Of a stretch of 64,000 bases of DNA, positions 47,304 through 59,376 are shown piece after piece; positions within the stretch are counted from its first letter, which is position 1; each line of letters opens with the position of its first letter. The DNA lies in contig OY756967.1 of the NCBI GenBank assembly GCA_963580455.1, positions 21,932,022 through 21,996,021 on the forward strand, written 5' to 3'. The position numbers were made by a program, and so were the translations under genes. The notes beneath the pieces were generated by a model. That model had not been told where the DNA came from, did not search any database, and saw only the letters and a program-made list of their open reading frames with translations. Source of the DNA: Euonymus europaeus (Eukaryota > Streptophyta > Magnoliopsida > Celastrales > Celastraceae).

Positions 47304-48949
47304 CTAAATACAAAAAAGAAAAAGAAATTGTAAGTGTAAACATAGGAGGGAAGTCATTGATAATCTTACAGTTCTCTTGGCTGCTGAAAACACTATATGC
47401 GATTCCGGTGGACGACCCTGCAACCCAATGTTATAAACTGGAGTACTATTAGGATAGAACAGTCCATAGTTCCTCTCCGATGTTGGTCCAGGCTTCAAAT
47501 TCTCATTAAAAAGTGCAAAAACGTGTATGTCTATGGGAACCGACGGTTTAGCTGGTGTACCTTGCTTCTGTTGCATTCTCTGCATCAAATTACCGTTATA
47601 CAATCCTGCGTTCTCTGGCGTAGCTCCTGGCTCATTTTCATCCCCTTTGGAAGGCCAACCGGTCTCCGAAATCCTCACCTCAATATCAGTGTGCCCCATC
47701 GCCTTAATAGCCGTATAAACAGCATCAATTTGAGCATACAACATATTGTCATAATGCAAACCTGTACCTGCATCAGTCATGCCTTGGTTTGGCCGGAAAA
47801 GGACGTAGTCCAGTGCAACTTCATTTGGGTTATCCTTATATGCAAAATAGGGATACGCATTCATCAAAAAGGGTGCATCGATCTGAGAATGGAAATCAAG
47901 AAGGGGTTTGATGTATTGAGCAAGATCCTGCCTGAAAGCCCCAGATGAAGGAGGGTAGGAGGAGCCCAAAATATCAAAAGAATGTGCAGCTGTGACGGTA
48001 ACTTGTTTATCTAATCCAAGGTTAACGAGAGCGTTGTACACTGCTTGCATAGCCGGAAGAAGATCAGCCATCAATTGATTGTCATTGCTTTTGAAGATCT
48101 CATTCCCAACAAGTATGCTTGTGATTCTGGTTTGTGGTAGGTGGGGTTGAACTTGCTGTTGAACCCAATTCTGAGCTTTGATGGGATCTCTCATGTCACC
48201 AAGATACTCTTTTCCTAGTCCAATGATGAATTCGACATTGGAATTGGAGAAGGCCGATAGCACTTTCGGATCGGCATCATAGAGTTTTACTTTGCTGATG
48301 TTTAGGGATCCGAGAAGGGAAGCAACACGAGATGGTGATGGCAGGTTGTTTGCAATCTGACCATAGTTGATTCCAACTCCAAGGCCAAGGCTTTGGATAA
48401 TTGAATCTGAAAGAGAGTAACAGTTAATAAAGGAACACAATCAAAACCCATCATCTAGCAAATTCATATGATTAAAGTTCAACAATGATTTTAAGATGCT
48501 GTGTAAAAGAACAACTCTAAACCCGTTTCAGTTCGAAGGTTTCTTAACCAATTTTTACCAACCCAATAATGCCTTATCAACAAAATCATCAAAAAAAAAA
48601 GAAAAAAAAAAGAGCAAGTCGTGCTTGGTTGGCGGGTTGCTAAACCAGTTGCAGAAAAAAGGACTTGAAGAACTCAAACAACCATTCTCAATTCAAAGTA
48701 ATTGTAATCTGCTCAATGAAAATAGGTTGAAGAACAAGCATATTCCTGCTATATTTGACACCATCAAGGCCAAACACTGTCAAATAGACTGACTTTCCAA
48801 TTTCTTTTACTTTGAATGAAAACAAAAAAAAAGCAACAAAGCATAAACATAACTGAAAACTGAAAAGGTAGGAGAAGGAAGAAAGAACCTGAGTGCAAAA
48901 GCGTTAGAAGCAGAAAAGGAAGTCTGAAAAGTAGGGAGTAGCTGGCCAT
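47304..48949 (-). CDS. GH17 glucan endo-1,3-beta-glucosidase, GPI-anchored type, 2 exons
   Basis: Exons (minus) 48949-48889 and 48406-47304 join to 1164 bp, 387 residues. The family hydrolyses beta-1,3-glucan (callose) at the cell wall or plasmodesmata. The signal peptide (MASYSLLFRLPFLLLTLL...) is in exon 1. The GH17 barrel begins GVGINYGQIANNLPSPS. The acid/base E123 lies in ILVGNEIF and the nucleophile E268 in ISETGWPSKG. A hydrophobic C-terminal tail after residue 365 (RLSMTSLLCLHLQFLFLFCI) suggests GPI anchoring. The overall form resembles Arabidopsis glucan endo-1,3-beta-glucosidase 14 (At2g27500). A longer in-frame start at 49000 exists, but 48949 gives a clean signal peptide. The first intron after the signal peptide is typical. 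Confidence 0.94.
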
Positions 48950-50335
48950 ACCCACAAGTGATCCAACCTTAGGTTTCAACCAATACTTTAAGCCCCCCAA
49001 AAACTAAGCCGCCTAATTTGATGACCCTCTCTACATTTATGTACATATATATATAGACAGATGGGCAACTGCAGTGTTGGTTTTTAGTTTCTCTACGTTT
49101 ACATGCCGACTCTGTTTCTTGTCCTGACAAGGATCATCAACTTGTTTTTTAGGTTTTTATTTTATTTTATTATATTAGTTTTTATTGGGATTTGAATCCA
49201 AACGGAAATAGAACTCAAATTTCAAAAAAAAGTTTTCTTTTTTTAATGTAAAATTTCCTTCAATTAAAAGAACCTATTTCTGATCAAAATAAGACCCATC
49301 TAATTACTATAAATAGAATATGAGATTTATTCACAACTTTTCATAATTATATGTGAGAATTATGAGCAAAGAGAAATCGGCGCAATAATGATTTTTTAAC
49401 AACTAGTCGGTCTTCTTAATGGGCAGGAGCGAATTTTTGACGTCATCACAATCATTTTTGAAAAAAAAAATTCATTCAAATATCCAAAAATTAATTGTGC
49501 CAATTGATAACCAATTAAATAATTTTAAAAATATATTTTAAAAAAATCTATCAGATCCGTCAAACCGCTACTAATAAATACGTGATTTTAGAATCCTTGC
49601 TGAATGTCCAATTTATTATCATTGATTCCGACGTAATTCTAACTAGAACGCACGTGTAAAGCCCCTCGTAGCGAGCGAACGTCGGTTGGCACGTCAGCAA
49701 CCGCACGTGCCACGACTCCTTCTCTTTGGATGATTTTGCTGTTAAATTTGACGTTCTTTAGTATTATTAATATTTCTTATTTTATTTTACTACAGTCCTC
49801 ATTGTAAAATTCAATCTGGTGATTATTTTTCTGCTTGATCTTTACTTAGAAAGTTTTGTGCAGTTTTAAGGAGTGAAGCCTGCATGGAGAAGCAAATTGA
49901 AAAACAAGTTAAAAAAAGAGGATATAAAGGGTTTTAGGGTCAAATTGATTTGATTTCATTACATTACTTCATTGTCACTTCCCAGCATTCCCCACAACGT
50001 CAATTCCAGGCCACCAAACTTTGTTTCTGACTCAAGCTTGGTGAAAAAGCTTCAGTGGCTGGCAAGGGTTTACACCATGAATCAACCCTACATAGATAGC
50101 TCTTCATGCCGACAGAAAATAATAGAATCCAAGGACCACCCTATGTCGAGTCTGCTGATTAATTGTTTACGACAACTTTGCGTTCACACTTGAGATCTTT
50201 TATCTTCCACTGCTGTGAAGCAGTAATCAACTAAGGCTAAAAAAATCTTCCAAAAAAAATCTCACTTTCATATAAGTTTATTTGGGGATACCATTTTACT
50301 CCACTGAAATGCAGAGATAAGGATATTTACCAAAT
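48950..50335. other. Upstream of GH17 gene; intergenic
   Basis: The GH17 promoter has TATATATATA near 49046-49055. The remainder is AT-rich with no gene; 49640-49730 is GC-richer (CGTAGCGAGCGAACGTCGG) but has no frame. Confidence 0.45.
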
Positions 50336-50565
50336 GGCACCGCCATTCTCAGCCGAATCAAGGATGTAGGCGTCATCAAGGGCATCAAACTCATTCACTT
50401 GACCATCTGGTTCAACCAACTTAACCGTGTACCTGTCAGCCATTTATGCTCCTTACAGAGACCAGGGAGGATGGGTTCTTCAGTCTAGTACTGGTTAATC
50501 GGTTCTGCAGAGAAGCTTTGATCACACACTGGGAGGGAGCTCCGAGAATTTTTTTCCCTTACCCC
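50336..50565 (-). pseudogene. Plastid ferredoxin (root type) pseudogene, 5' part only
   Basis: Minus strand. Upstream of 50447 a transit-peptide-like segment reads APSQCVIKASLQNRLTSTRL then KNPSSLVSVRSI, and is cut by TGA. In another frame, from 50448, comes the mature ferredoxin N-terminus MADRYTVKLVEPDGQVNEF, then ALDDAYILDSAENGGA, where homology stops at 50339. The 2Fe-2S cysteine region (LPYSCRAGACSTC) is absent and was not found further left. There is no ATG for the transit peptide, a frameshift joins the two parts, and the residues usually between them (AFGLK...) are missing. No function expected as ferredoxin. A non-coding exon may remain at about 52750-52900. Confidence 0.72.
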
Positions 50566-53329
50566 TGAATCAAAAATGAAAATAGAAACCATTAGCTGGT
50601 TCAGGAAGTGTGCCAACATAGCATTTGAAGTACAATTAAATAATACCAAGAATAAGCCATCAGAGAAACTTGAGTGCACTTTCAAAGGTTTCTTATGGTG
50701 CCATTTTTACATCTAATAGACTTCCTATAACTTCTCCTTCACAAACATGCTCCAATAGTACATCTAATTGAAGCTTAGCAGATGAATCACTAAATGAAGG
50801 ATCATAATACGTTAACATCAGAAATGTCACAGTTTTAAAAGCATTAACCAGACTAGAAGGTAATACCCATACAGTGCAAATGGAAATTGTCAGCTAAAAA
50901 TAATATGCAAAATGCTTTAAGAAGCATTTACCAGAAAAGCAGTACAAATCTCATTCATTGACTTACAGAGATGCTGATCAAGTCCCTATACATCACTTGT
51001 GTGAGGGAAAAACGTACATTAATCTCTGGTCCTCTAGTAGGCTCTACAAAAATATTATTTCAAACGTTGCAGGATCTAAATTTGATCTCAACATCTAGTT
51101 TTTAAAACTTAGGTCAAGCCACTATTTTTAAAGGTGCTTCAGCAGTAGCCTTCTTGAACTGGTGCATAATAGCAGAAGGTAAATCACATCAAATCAAAAC
51201 TAAAACTCAGGATTCATGTATGTTATCAATTTTCCACATCCATAAACCTTCTTTAAAACACCTATGAATACATTATGTGCATCTAATTTATTTAACACTA
51301 TCGCTTTTAATAGTCATAAATATATATGGAAGGCTGGATGCAAATGTATAAATTCTATGATAAAAGGGTATTATGGAAAGAATGAGGGACAAGTTCTGAA
51401 AATTTTTAAACTTCATGCTCGAGCACGAGAATCACCACCTCAAGGTTATTGAGGAGGAAAAAAAATTCACATGAAAAAGCATCAGCTCAAGGAACTTGAA
51501 TATTATGGGATGGTAGGTTCAGGAAAAAAGACAAGGACCAATAATTTATAACATATCAGAGTCATCCCCAGTCTCAGTTGCCATGTGGCTGCAACTAGTC
51601 TGGTACTCTGGTTCATATATGGAATAACTATCATGCCTTGGTCGCCTCAAATGACCAACAGAGAAAATATTAGATTTACGTTATGTTTCCGTTACGTGTA
51701 ATTTCCAATCCAAAGATGCCAAATGTCATCAATTCATTGTTTAGTAAACTTGTCAATACCAATCCAAAGATGCTAAATGTGATGTAGCGAGTTAGAAAAC
51801 TTGATAAATAGAACAACTCTTCTACACAACCAGGCAAGAAATCCAACCATTCTAATCTCATTACTTTCTTCACCCTTTTGAGTCCTTCGTGAAATGAGAT
51901 GTCTCTCTTCTAAGAATTATGGAATGGCTTTAGCAATGTTGTATCGAATCAATGATTTACCAGATAGCCGGTGGAGACCCTGCCGGCATGGTCTCATATA
52001 TGACCTTCATCGGAGGTATATACCTACCAGATGGAGATATAGATCCAAACAAAGAGTCGGCATGGTCTCAGCAATATCTCCATCGGGAGTACATACCTTC
52101 CCAATGGAGATATAGATTTTACCCATATGAAGAGCAGGGGAGTAGAAAATGATGGGGACAATTGAGCACCAATTTTTCTTCCAGTATCAATCTCCATCAT
52201 ATCCTTCTTCTCCCTCCGCAGCCTTGCATTCCTAAAGGGTGTAAGGATAAAAATCACAATGAATGACGACTACAAGATGATGATTTCCCTAATGAAGTTT
52301 TGACTGGAACTAGGGAGAGTGTAACCAGTTTACGCATTAATAGAATCCACATGAAGAATTGTAATAGGGTTTTGATTTTGTATTCATAAAGTCATTCCCT
52401 AATAGTTATAATGGATGTTTCAATGACGATTACAATGTGAGACTGCATTCATGTCAAGAAGGAATTAATTTCTCTTTTGTAGACTCCATCTAAACTGATT
52501 CATACTCTCTTTTTTTATTGAATTAAACCTCTTATGCCAAAACCAAAAAAAGAACATAATCACTGGGACATAACTCAATCACATAGAAAACAAAGCAGAC
52601 ACCTATGTATCAGCGCCAAAATGGTATACAAGTGCAACGAAAGATATGACCGCGTAACTAGGTAACTATGAACAACTAATTAAAGTAATTTCGTTTCAAG
52701 ATCTAGGGCATGAAATTGGAAATACCGAAATATACCTGGAACTAAATCTTCGAAGCTTTTGAATACAGAAATTAGCTTAGGGTTTCAAGTGCTTGGGCTA
52801 ACTGCGATCATCCTCGGCGGTTACCCAAAGCGCGTGTCCGAGATATAGCTCTTCGGTAACAGAAGAAACCACTTCTGGGAATCTCCAATCTCCGCTTGTT
52901 TCCATTCCCAGATTCCAGACGGTCGATAGGTTTCAGTTCTCGTCAAACAACGAAATGTGACCTAACTCATTTCAATTGGCTTCGTTTATCTCTTTAACAC
53001 ATATATCGAACCAAACCTGAATAATACAAAACGGACTACTTTTTTGTCTTCTTCCACAAAACCGACTAGTTTGATTTCATAACCGATCAGTGATGCATAG
53101 TCCAAAAACGACTAGATCAATTTCTGATGAAAGATATGACACGCTCGAGCAAATAGGCTTATATGCCCGGGGAATTTCGATTTGACTGATTAATCTGTCT
53201 TCCATTATTATTAACTCAAGGTAAATTGAAATTTTTGTAGATACAAGATGTTCGTAAAATTTTACATGAAGGGTACAATTTTGAAACCCAGAAAGAAAAT
53301 AAAATTTCAGAATGGCTGGCACGAGTGAA
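50566..53329. other. Intergenic between ferredoxin pseudogene and L10a
   Basis: No protein gene recognised. A 52000-52130 segment repeats CGGCATGGTCTCA and ATGGAGATATAGAT. The part 52740-52960 is GC-richer; on the minus strand it reads like a 5' UTR exon (with AAACCCTAA and a donor TTCCAG|GTATAT near 52737) and could be the former leader of the ferredoxin gene. Confidence 0.4.
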
Positions 53330-55848
53330 TTAAGGCATTGCGTTAGGGAGAAATGGCAACAACAATACCAAAAGCTCCAGTTGAGGTTCAAAATTATAAT
53401 AATGCAAAAAATCAACATCTCCCACGAAATCTTCTTGGGTACGTCTTAACATTTTAACACTAATCACCAAGAGAGCTAACAAAACAGAAGGAAAACGTAA
53501 CATTCTGGTTAGACACTTTTCAGAACGTGACCAACTAGTTCTCTCCTTGCACAACGTCAACAGATAAAAATTCAACTCAGAAGATGCGATTCGGACTGCC
53601 CATGGTGCTCTTCAGGTACAGGCACTTTACCTGAATATAACAAGTAAAAATAATGTCAGACCCACTTATAAGCGGAACAGCCTTCACAAGTATAAATCAA
53701 CAAGGAAATGAACAGCGCATTCAGGGGGGGGGGGGGGGGGGGGGGGGGTGGTGTTATCATGTTTAGCGCATTCAAAAGGTGATCAGAACTCACATTCTGC
53801 CAGTTTTTCTTCAACAATGAAACAAGGAAGTTCACACTCATTTGCACATTCTGGAATATCTGCTTCTCCTCCATAGAGACATTACCCACAGCAACTCCCA
53901 TGCAGAGCACCTTCTTCAACTGGAACTTCACAGTTGCCTTGGTCTCATTAATTTTAGACTCAAGGGACTCTTGATGAGAAACAAGAGTAGGAAACTTTCC
54001 TGAATTGAAGGAATAAAACCAACTTAACACATGAGCAAAAACATGAAGAGTGCAAAGCTAAACTAAACAAACATATATAATCGACAGGCAAGCTTTCATA
54101 ATTTTTCCCAATAAAAAGGGGCAAATGACGAAAAAAATCCCTCACATACGAGCCACTACATTGATATAAAACTGACCAGAAGGGTAACACAAGTGATGAA
54201 GCATATTTACAAAACTGTCCAGAAGGGTAACATAAGTGATGAAGCATATTTACCAAAAAAGGAGGTCAAACTGGAATACTGTAATATCACACAAAGAACA
54301 AAACTATTGAAAACACAATTTTCTACATCATCACTACATATTCAACTATCAACAAAATGACTTGCCTGCCTTGTTTAGACCAGGCCCCAAAAGACGAGGG
54401 ATCTGTTTGATGACGGATTCTGAAGCCAAAAAGGCGTGGTGCTTCTTTGCGAGCTTCTTGACTAGTTTTTTGTTCTTGTTAAGCTTCTTCAATGCTTCCA
54501 CATCCATATAATCCAAACCAATTTTCTCTGCCTGTCAGAGAGTTTAAAAATAATCATTAAGAACGATGGCATTAGTTATAAACAAAATCCTAACCATATT
54601 ATTCTAATTGCATTTGTTCTTGTAAAATGGATACACACTCAGCCAAATAACTGAAGCATAATGGTCAATAAAAGCATAGATATTAAAGGGTGCAATAAAT
54701 TCTACTTTACAATAGTGTGCTATCAAAGAACTCAATGTAACAAAAACAATTGTCTTAAAAAAAAGTTCACAACTACAGAAATTATGATGGTGCAACAGCT
54801 ACTAAAAGCACATTTGCCCGGTCATGTAAGTTCAAAAGAAGAGGAAACAAAGGTTCAAAAATAAAATAAAAAACCTAATTTGATTTGTGAATATTGCGCC
54901 CTTTCTGCTTTTTGGTTGTGTATCTGAATATCGATATCGAGTATTTAGGAACTTTTACAAATATTAATCCTTCAAAAAAAATTTGATTTGTGAGTTATGT
55001 GATCAGTTTGTCAGTAATAATAGATCCCACTATGGTATAAATCCATCAATAACTCTGTTGAAATTCAAATAAATAGAGGCGTAATTACCTCTTCTACATG
55101 CTGAGCATCTCCAAGCATGCATACTTTCATTTTCGGACGAGGAATATGCGGCAACTTTACAGAACCACTGAAACGCTTATCTTTTTGAGGATCATAATTC
55201 TTCAACCCAATCTGCAGTTCAATAGTCTGAACAAAGTTCCTCTTTTTCTCTGCGCACTCTTTCACAATGGTTGAGATAGCTTCTCTCAGGGCATCACTCT
55301 GAAGCTTACTGCAAACCCAGAAGTAAATTTTCGAGTTCATGTTATTGGCAACCAAAGATAATAACTATAAGCCATCAAAGAGAATCTGATACAGGGTAGC
55401 ATAGGATGTTTCAAAACCATCATATATCAGTAACATTAATAAACAAATAAGAATTATAAGAAAAACATACTCCACTAAAACATATGCAATGTCAGAGCCT
55501 AGAGACTATTAAGGACATATAACGCACGAAATTTGATCTAAATAACATCAGAACCCAACACAAACAAAAACAACAACAAACTAATCACCGAGAATACTGA
55601 AAGCATAATAATTAACAAAAATGCAATTGACATATCAAAATAGGTTTATTATTGGCTAAGTTCGTCAAGAAGGATTCGTAAGTTAATCGCAATTCATCTC
55701 CACTACAGAAACTCAACTATCCTGGATGGATCAACATTGATTTCCGCGAATTCACACTTCACCGCATACTCCATTTACATTATACTTGTAAATAATAGAT
55801 TGAGGACGAAAAAATACAAAACATAAACTAAAGACAACCATACCTCAT
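53330..55848 (-). CDS. RPL10A: 60S ribosomal protein L10a (uL1), stop codon displaced, 5 coding exons
   Basis: Exons (minus) 55848-55844, 55308-55089, 54531-54366, 53999-53794 and 53632 onward. The first exon holds only ATGAG. Signature blocks: [65 protein letters not shown] and [20 protein letters not shown]. Residue 216 is the phenylalanine of NRIF, the normal C-terminus, but the next codons are TCT GAG instead of a stop; the frame continues to 53330, giving 299 residues with a hydrophobic extension unlike any L10a. Removing two bases at 53580-53581 would give TTC TGA. Intron 3 uses a GC donor (GCAG|GCAAGT). The protein forms the L1 stalk of the large ribosomal subunit. It may be a real stop-loss allele or a sequence error. 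Confidence 0.9.
53633..53793 (-). repeat. Intron 4 of L10a with a 25-base G run
   Basis: Bases 53724-53748 are an uninterrupted run of 25 G (C run on the gene strand). Its length is at risk of sequencing or polishing error. Confidence 0.85.
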
Positions 55849-56090
55849 GTTTGCCCTTCAGCAAGCCCGCTCGCCGATAGTTCTTCTGTGAACAAAAAAA
55901 ACAAACAATCAAAAAAAATCCCCCAAATCGTGTGATGTAAACTGGAGCGAATCAAAAGAAAAATAAAGTACAACAAAAGGGCAAGGGCGGCCAAGATAAA
56001 TTTTTAGAGAGAGTACCAGGAGGGGAAAGAAACCCTAGCCAGAACTCTCACGACTGCGCTCCAGAGATGTATATATACAAACCCTATCAA
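55849..56090 (-). promoter_or_regulatory. 5' UTR and promoter of L10a with two telo-boxes and TATA box
   Basis: Two AAACCCTA telo-box motifs (plus-strand orientation) lie at 56030-56038 and 56079-56087, and a TATA-like GTATATATAC at 56069-56078. Telo-boxes near the start are typical of plant ribosomal-protein genes. A UTR intron is plausible: donor CCTCCTG|GTACTCTC near 56016 and acceptor TTTGTTCACAG near 55888. Confidence 0.6.
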
Positions 56091-57439
56091 CGTGTCTTGA
56101 TAGTTGATATTGGGTAAGTGGACCGGAAAAAGGCATATTTCGTTGTGTGCCCAACTGAAGAAGGGCTTATTCTTAGGTTGACCCTAGCCCAAAATACTAA
56201 AACTGAATCTTGTATGCCGTAGCCCAATTGAGAATTGTTCATCAATAGTTAGGCCCATCGGCTCCGTCTAGTGTAATAGTCTATTGTAGTCGTAGATTTG
56301 TAGTCAATACTAGTCATTTATGAGTGTCTGTGATCCGGGCCCCACAAAATGGCCCATCAAACAACACGTGTCCACAAAATGGCCCAAAGTAATGGGCTGG
56401 TGGATCGCATCCACTGGCTAGCGACACGGCCCAAGAAACTGGAAGTTGATAAAGGAAATCCTTCACAGAAATCATATTTGATCGCAAAGTAGAAGGTGCT
56501 GGGGTTTGATATGGAGATGAAACGAATCAAGCGATGTACCTGAGATTGTGGAATGACTTTATGTGTCCTTTGATTGGTTCGAGTGTGTGATGAATATTGT
56601 CATGTTTGATATGAAATGCCGAATGAACATCAATGTTATTTTTTTTTATATTACTATATTTTTCTTTATTTTTTATCAATATTATAAACTCAATTTCTTA
56701 TATTTTAAAAAAGAATGGTATAGATTAATTCAGTGATTGTTATTACTAATTAAGTAGTGGTAAAATAATTTTTTGAATATTAAAACTCATCCTCCCTCAC
56801 AAAAATTAGCTAATCCCAATTTTTTTTATGAGCTTTGCAAATCTTGGAGGAATAATATGAGATACGTTTGTTATTTTGGAGTTGCTCGCCTAAACTCAAC
56901 TAAGCGAGGAATGGTTGAATCTCATTTTCATCTCGTCTCATTTCCATCTCAAAACGTCAATTAAATGTCCCGTTGATTTATTGACAAATAAAGATATTTT
57001 CCACATTGTAAAAGCGGTTGTTGAGAGACGAGGGAGCATGCCCGAGCGAGAGTACAGAAGTTACTAATGATGAATCTACGCGTTGCATCGGGAACAGTGA
57101 TGTGTGAGACGAACAAAAATTTATTTTAACTCGGTAACGTCTTGAATCTAAAATGATATGATTTGTGAACAAATAAAATAACTTTAACAAAATGTCAGAA
57201 TATTATCTAAAATTAAAAGAACCAAGTTCAGTCAAAACCATACTAATACTAGAAGGAGACTCATTTCAGTTCTGCACGAGAGAGAATAAAAATATCAGAT
57301 GCCAATTCCCTTAAAAGTTCCCAATTCCACCTCCAAGTTTAGAACTTAGAAGGAATTCCTAATGCTCGCCGTTTAATACCCGCGAAAATTATAAGGTTTT
57401 TTTCTTTAATACCCAAGCTTACTTTAATAGCTTACTTTA
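56091..57439. other. Intergenic, no gene seen
   Basis: Upstream flank of L10a, then AT-rich DNA. Both strands read, nothing recognisable. Confidence 0.45.
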
Positions 57440-57790
57440 ATGCTCACTCAGTTGGCACTGATTTCATCGTAATTGTGAAGTAAAATGAAGTTGTCGAAAT
57501 AATCAATGAGGGCATTTTGAGGAAATGCAATAAATGAATTTTGAGAGAAATTAGTAATGTATGAAAATGTGTGTTTTTATTGACGTGATTGTATTGATAG
57601 ATGTGTTTTGATGAAGTAGATGATGATGCGACTTGACTTTTTGTAAAAAATATGGGACCCATTATGATATGACAATATTGAGAGATGTGTGTTTGGTGAT
57701 GTAAATGTATTGAAATATGTGTTATATTGATTTAATTATATTGAAATTTGTATTTTTGTGAGACAAGAGTGGAATTCATTTTTTTAATTT
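57440..57790. repeat. MITE family B copy, inverted relative to 27.8 kb
   Basis: Its reverse complement contains GGGTCCCATATTTTTTACAAAAAGTCAAG, CAAAACACATCTATCAATACA and ATAACACATATTTCAATACA, in the same order as the copy at 27825-28180. Confidence 0.6.
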
Positions 57791-59376
57791 AATGGCCCAT
57801 TAAATTTGTCTTATTGTATTTGCTTACGCTAATCGGTTCAGAGATGGGTGGGTTTTTATGCCTAGTACCCGTTTTATATAAATGGTGGATTTGGGATGTA
57901 TGATGTGATCGGGTTCTCGTCCAGTCTGGCAAAAAAAATTGAATATTGTACAGTCTATTTTAATGCACGACATGTGGACGCTAACTCGGTCAATATCCAC
58001 AAATAATTTTTTTATTTTTTTTTGAAAAATATATGAAAATTTATTTTATTATTAACGAAGAATTTAAGAGAGTGATGACAACATTTTTATTTTTTGCTGA
58101 GGGATTTTTTTTGTTACCAATGGATCAGTGATAGAATTAAACAAAATTATTTGTTTGTTGACGAATTACAGACGGAATTTTAATTTTTTGCCAACATATT
58201 ATCGATGAATTTTTTTGGTCAACGGATTACTGATGAAATTTATGTCGATATTTACCGACGGAAAAACTCCTTCAGTAATTACCAACAAAATTTTTTCTAT
58301 AAGTTTTCAATTGATAATCAATATTACCGACAAATTTTTAAAATTATCGACCAAAAAATTTATCGATAATTCGTGAATTTTTTATAAGGAGACAAATAAC
58401 ATTAAATTATTAGTTAGAATAAAATAAATATTTATGTTTTTTTTAATGATGAAATTTAAAATATTTAATTTAATCCCAAGATGTGTAGTATTTTTGCATA
58501 GTTATTTGATGTATTATTTCGCACTCCAGCCAGATATGACCCACTTCGCTTGTCCAACTCCAATCGTCTTCGCTTCTTTGTAAACATCTCAAAGGGTGGC
58601 GGATCTTCACTTGACTCTCGCCTCCGTCTCCATCTGTTGTTTGCTTAAGGGGGACTATGGACTTTCCACGTCTTTTTAATATTTGGTAAGATCCTTGCGA
58701 CCTTCTGATCATTCCTTTTGACATTCACTGCGATTTTCCGTTCTAGGATTGCTTTTCCTGTATGTGCTTTTAAGGTTTGCTTGCAATTGAATCTCGTATT
58801 TAAAGGGGTTTTCCAACGCCCCTTAACATAAAATCTTGACTTGATGATTCATTTAGGATTTGACAAGGTTTGCAGATTGATTTTGGATTGAGATCTTGCT
58901 CTTGTATTGGCATTTGAATCCTCCCTGCAATGCAAAGACTTTCTTTTTTCTTTGCAGAGGTTTTTGCTAGGACCGTTGTTCTGGAATTTTTTATTATTTA
59001 GTTTTGAATGATTTTGATAGATTGTGAATGAACTTGGTAGCATTTGGAATATGAATCTTGTGTACAAACAGCAGCCTCTTAATCTCCATAATTTTATGTT
59101 TAAGGATCCCTTGGTTATTTACTTATTTAGTTTGAAGATATATTTAAATTTTTGTTTGGCAATTGGTTGCTTTATTCTTGGGCACCTCTCATGTTTATGG
59201 ATTGAACCAAATTTATGTCCTTATTGCAGGAGTTTTATATATATATAATGGTCTCCGGTGTTCATATTGAACTTTGAGGGATTTGGTTGCTTGCTGCTGC
59301 AGCATTCTCAATTTTTATGGTGAATTTTTTGCGAGAATCCATACAGTGTGTGATTGAGGCTCCTGCTTCTTGTGTG
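57791..59376 (+). promoter_or_regulatory. Upstream region of the F-box/LRR gene with probable 5' UTR exon
   Basis: AT-rich to about 58500. From about 58520 to 58683 a CT-rich leader ends TAATATTTG|GTAAGATCC, a good donor. A matching acceptor, GCTGCTGCAG|CATTCTC, lies at 59302, giving a plausible 5' UTR intron of about 620 bp. The segment 58180-58380 has repeated ACCGACGAAATTT-like motifs, possibly transposon-derived. Confidence 0.4.

Noticed and set aside
47397..47948. 183-codon plus-strand frame
   Set aside because: Antisense shadow of the GH17 exon.
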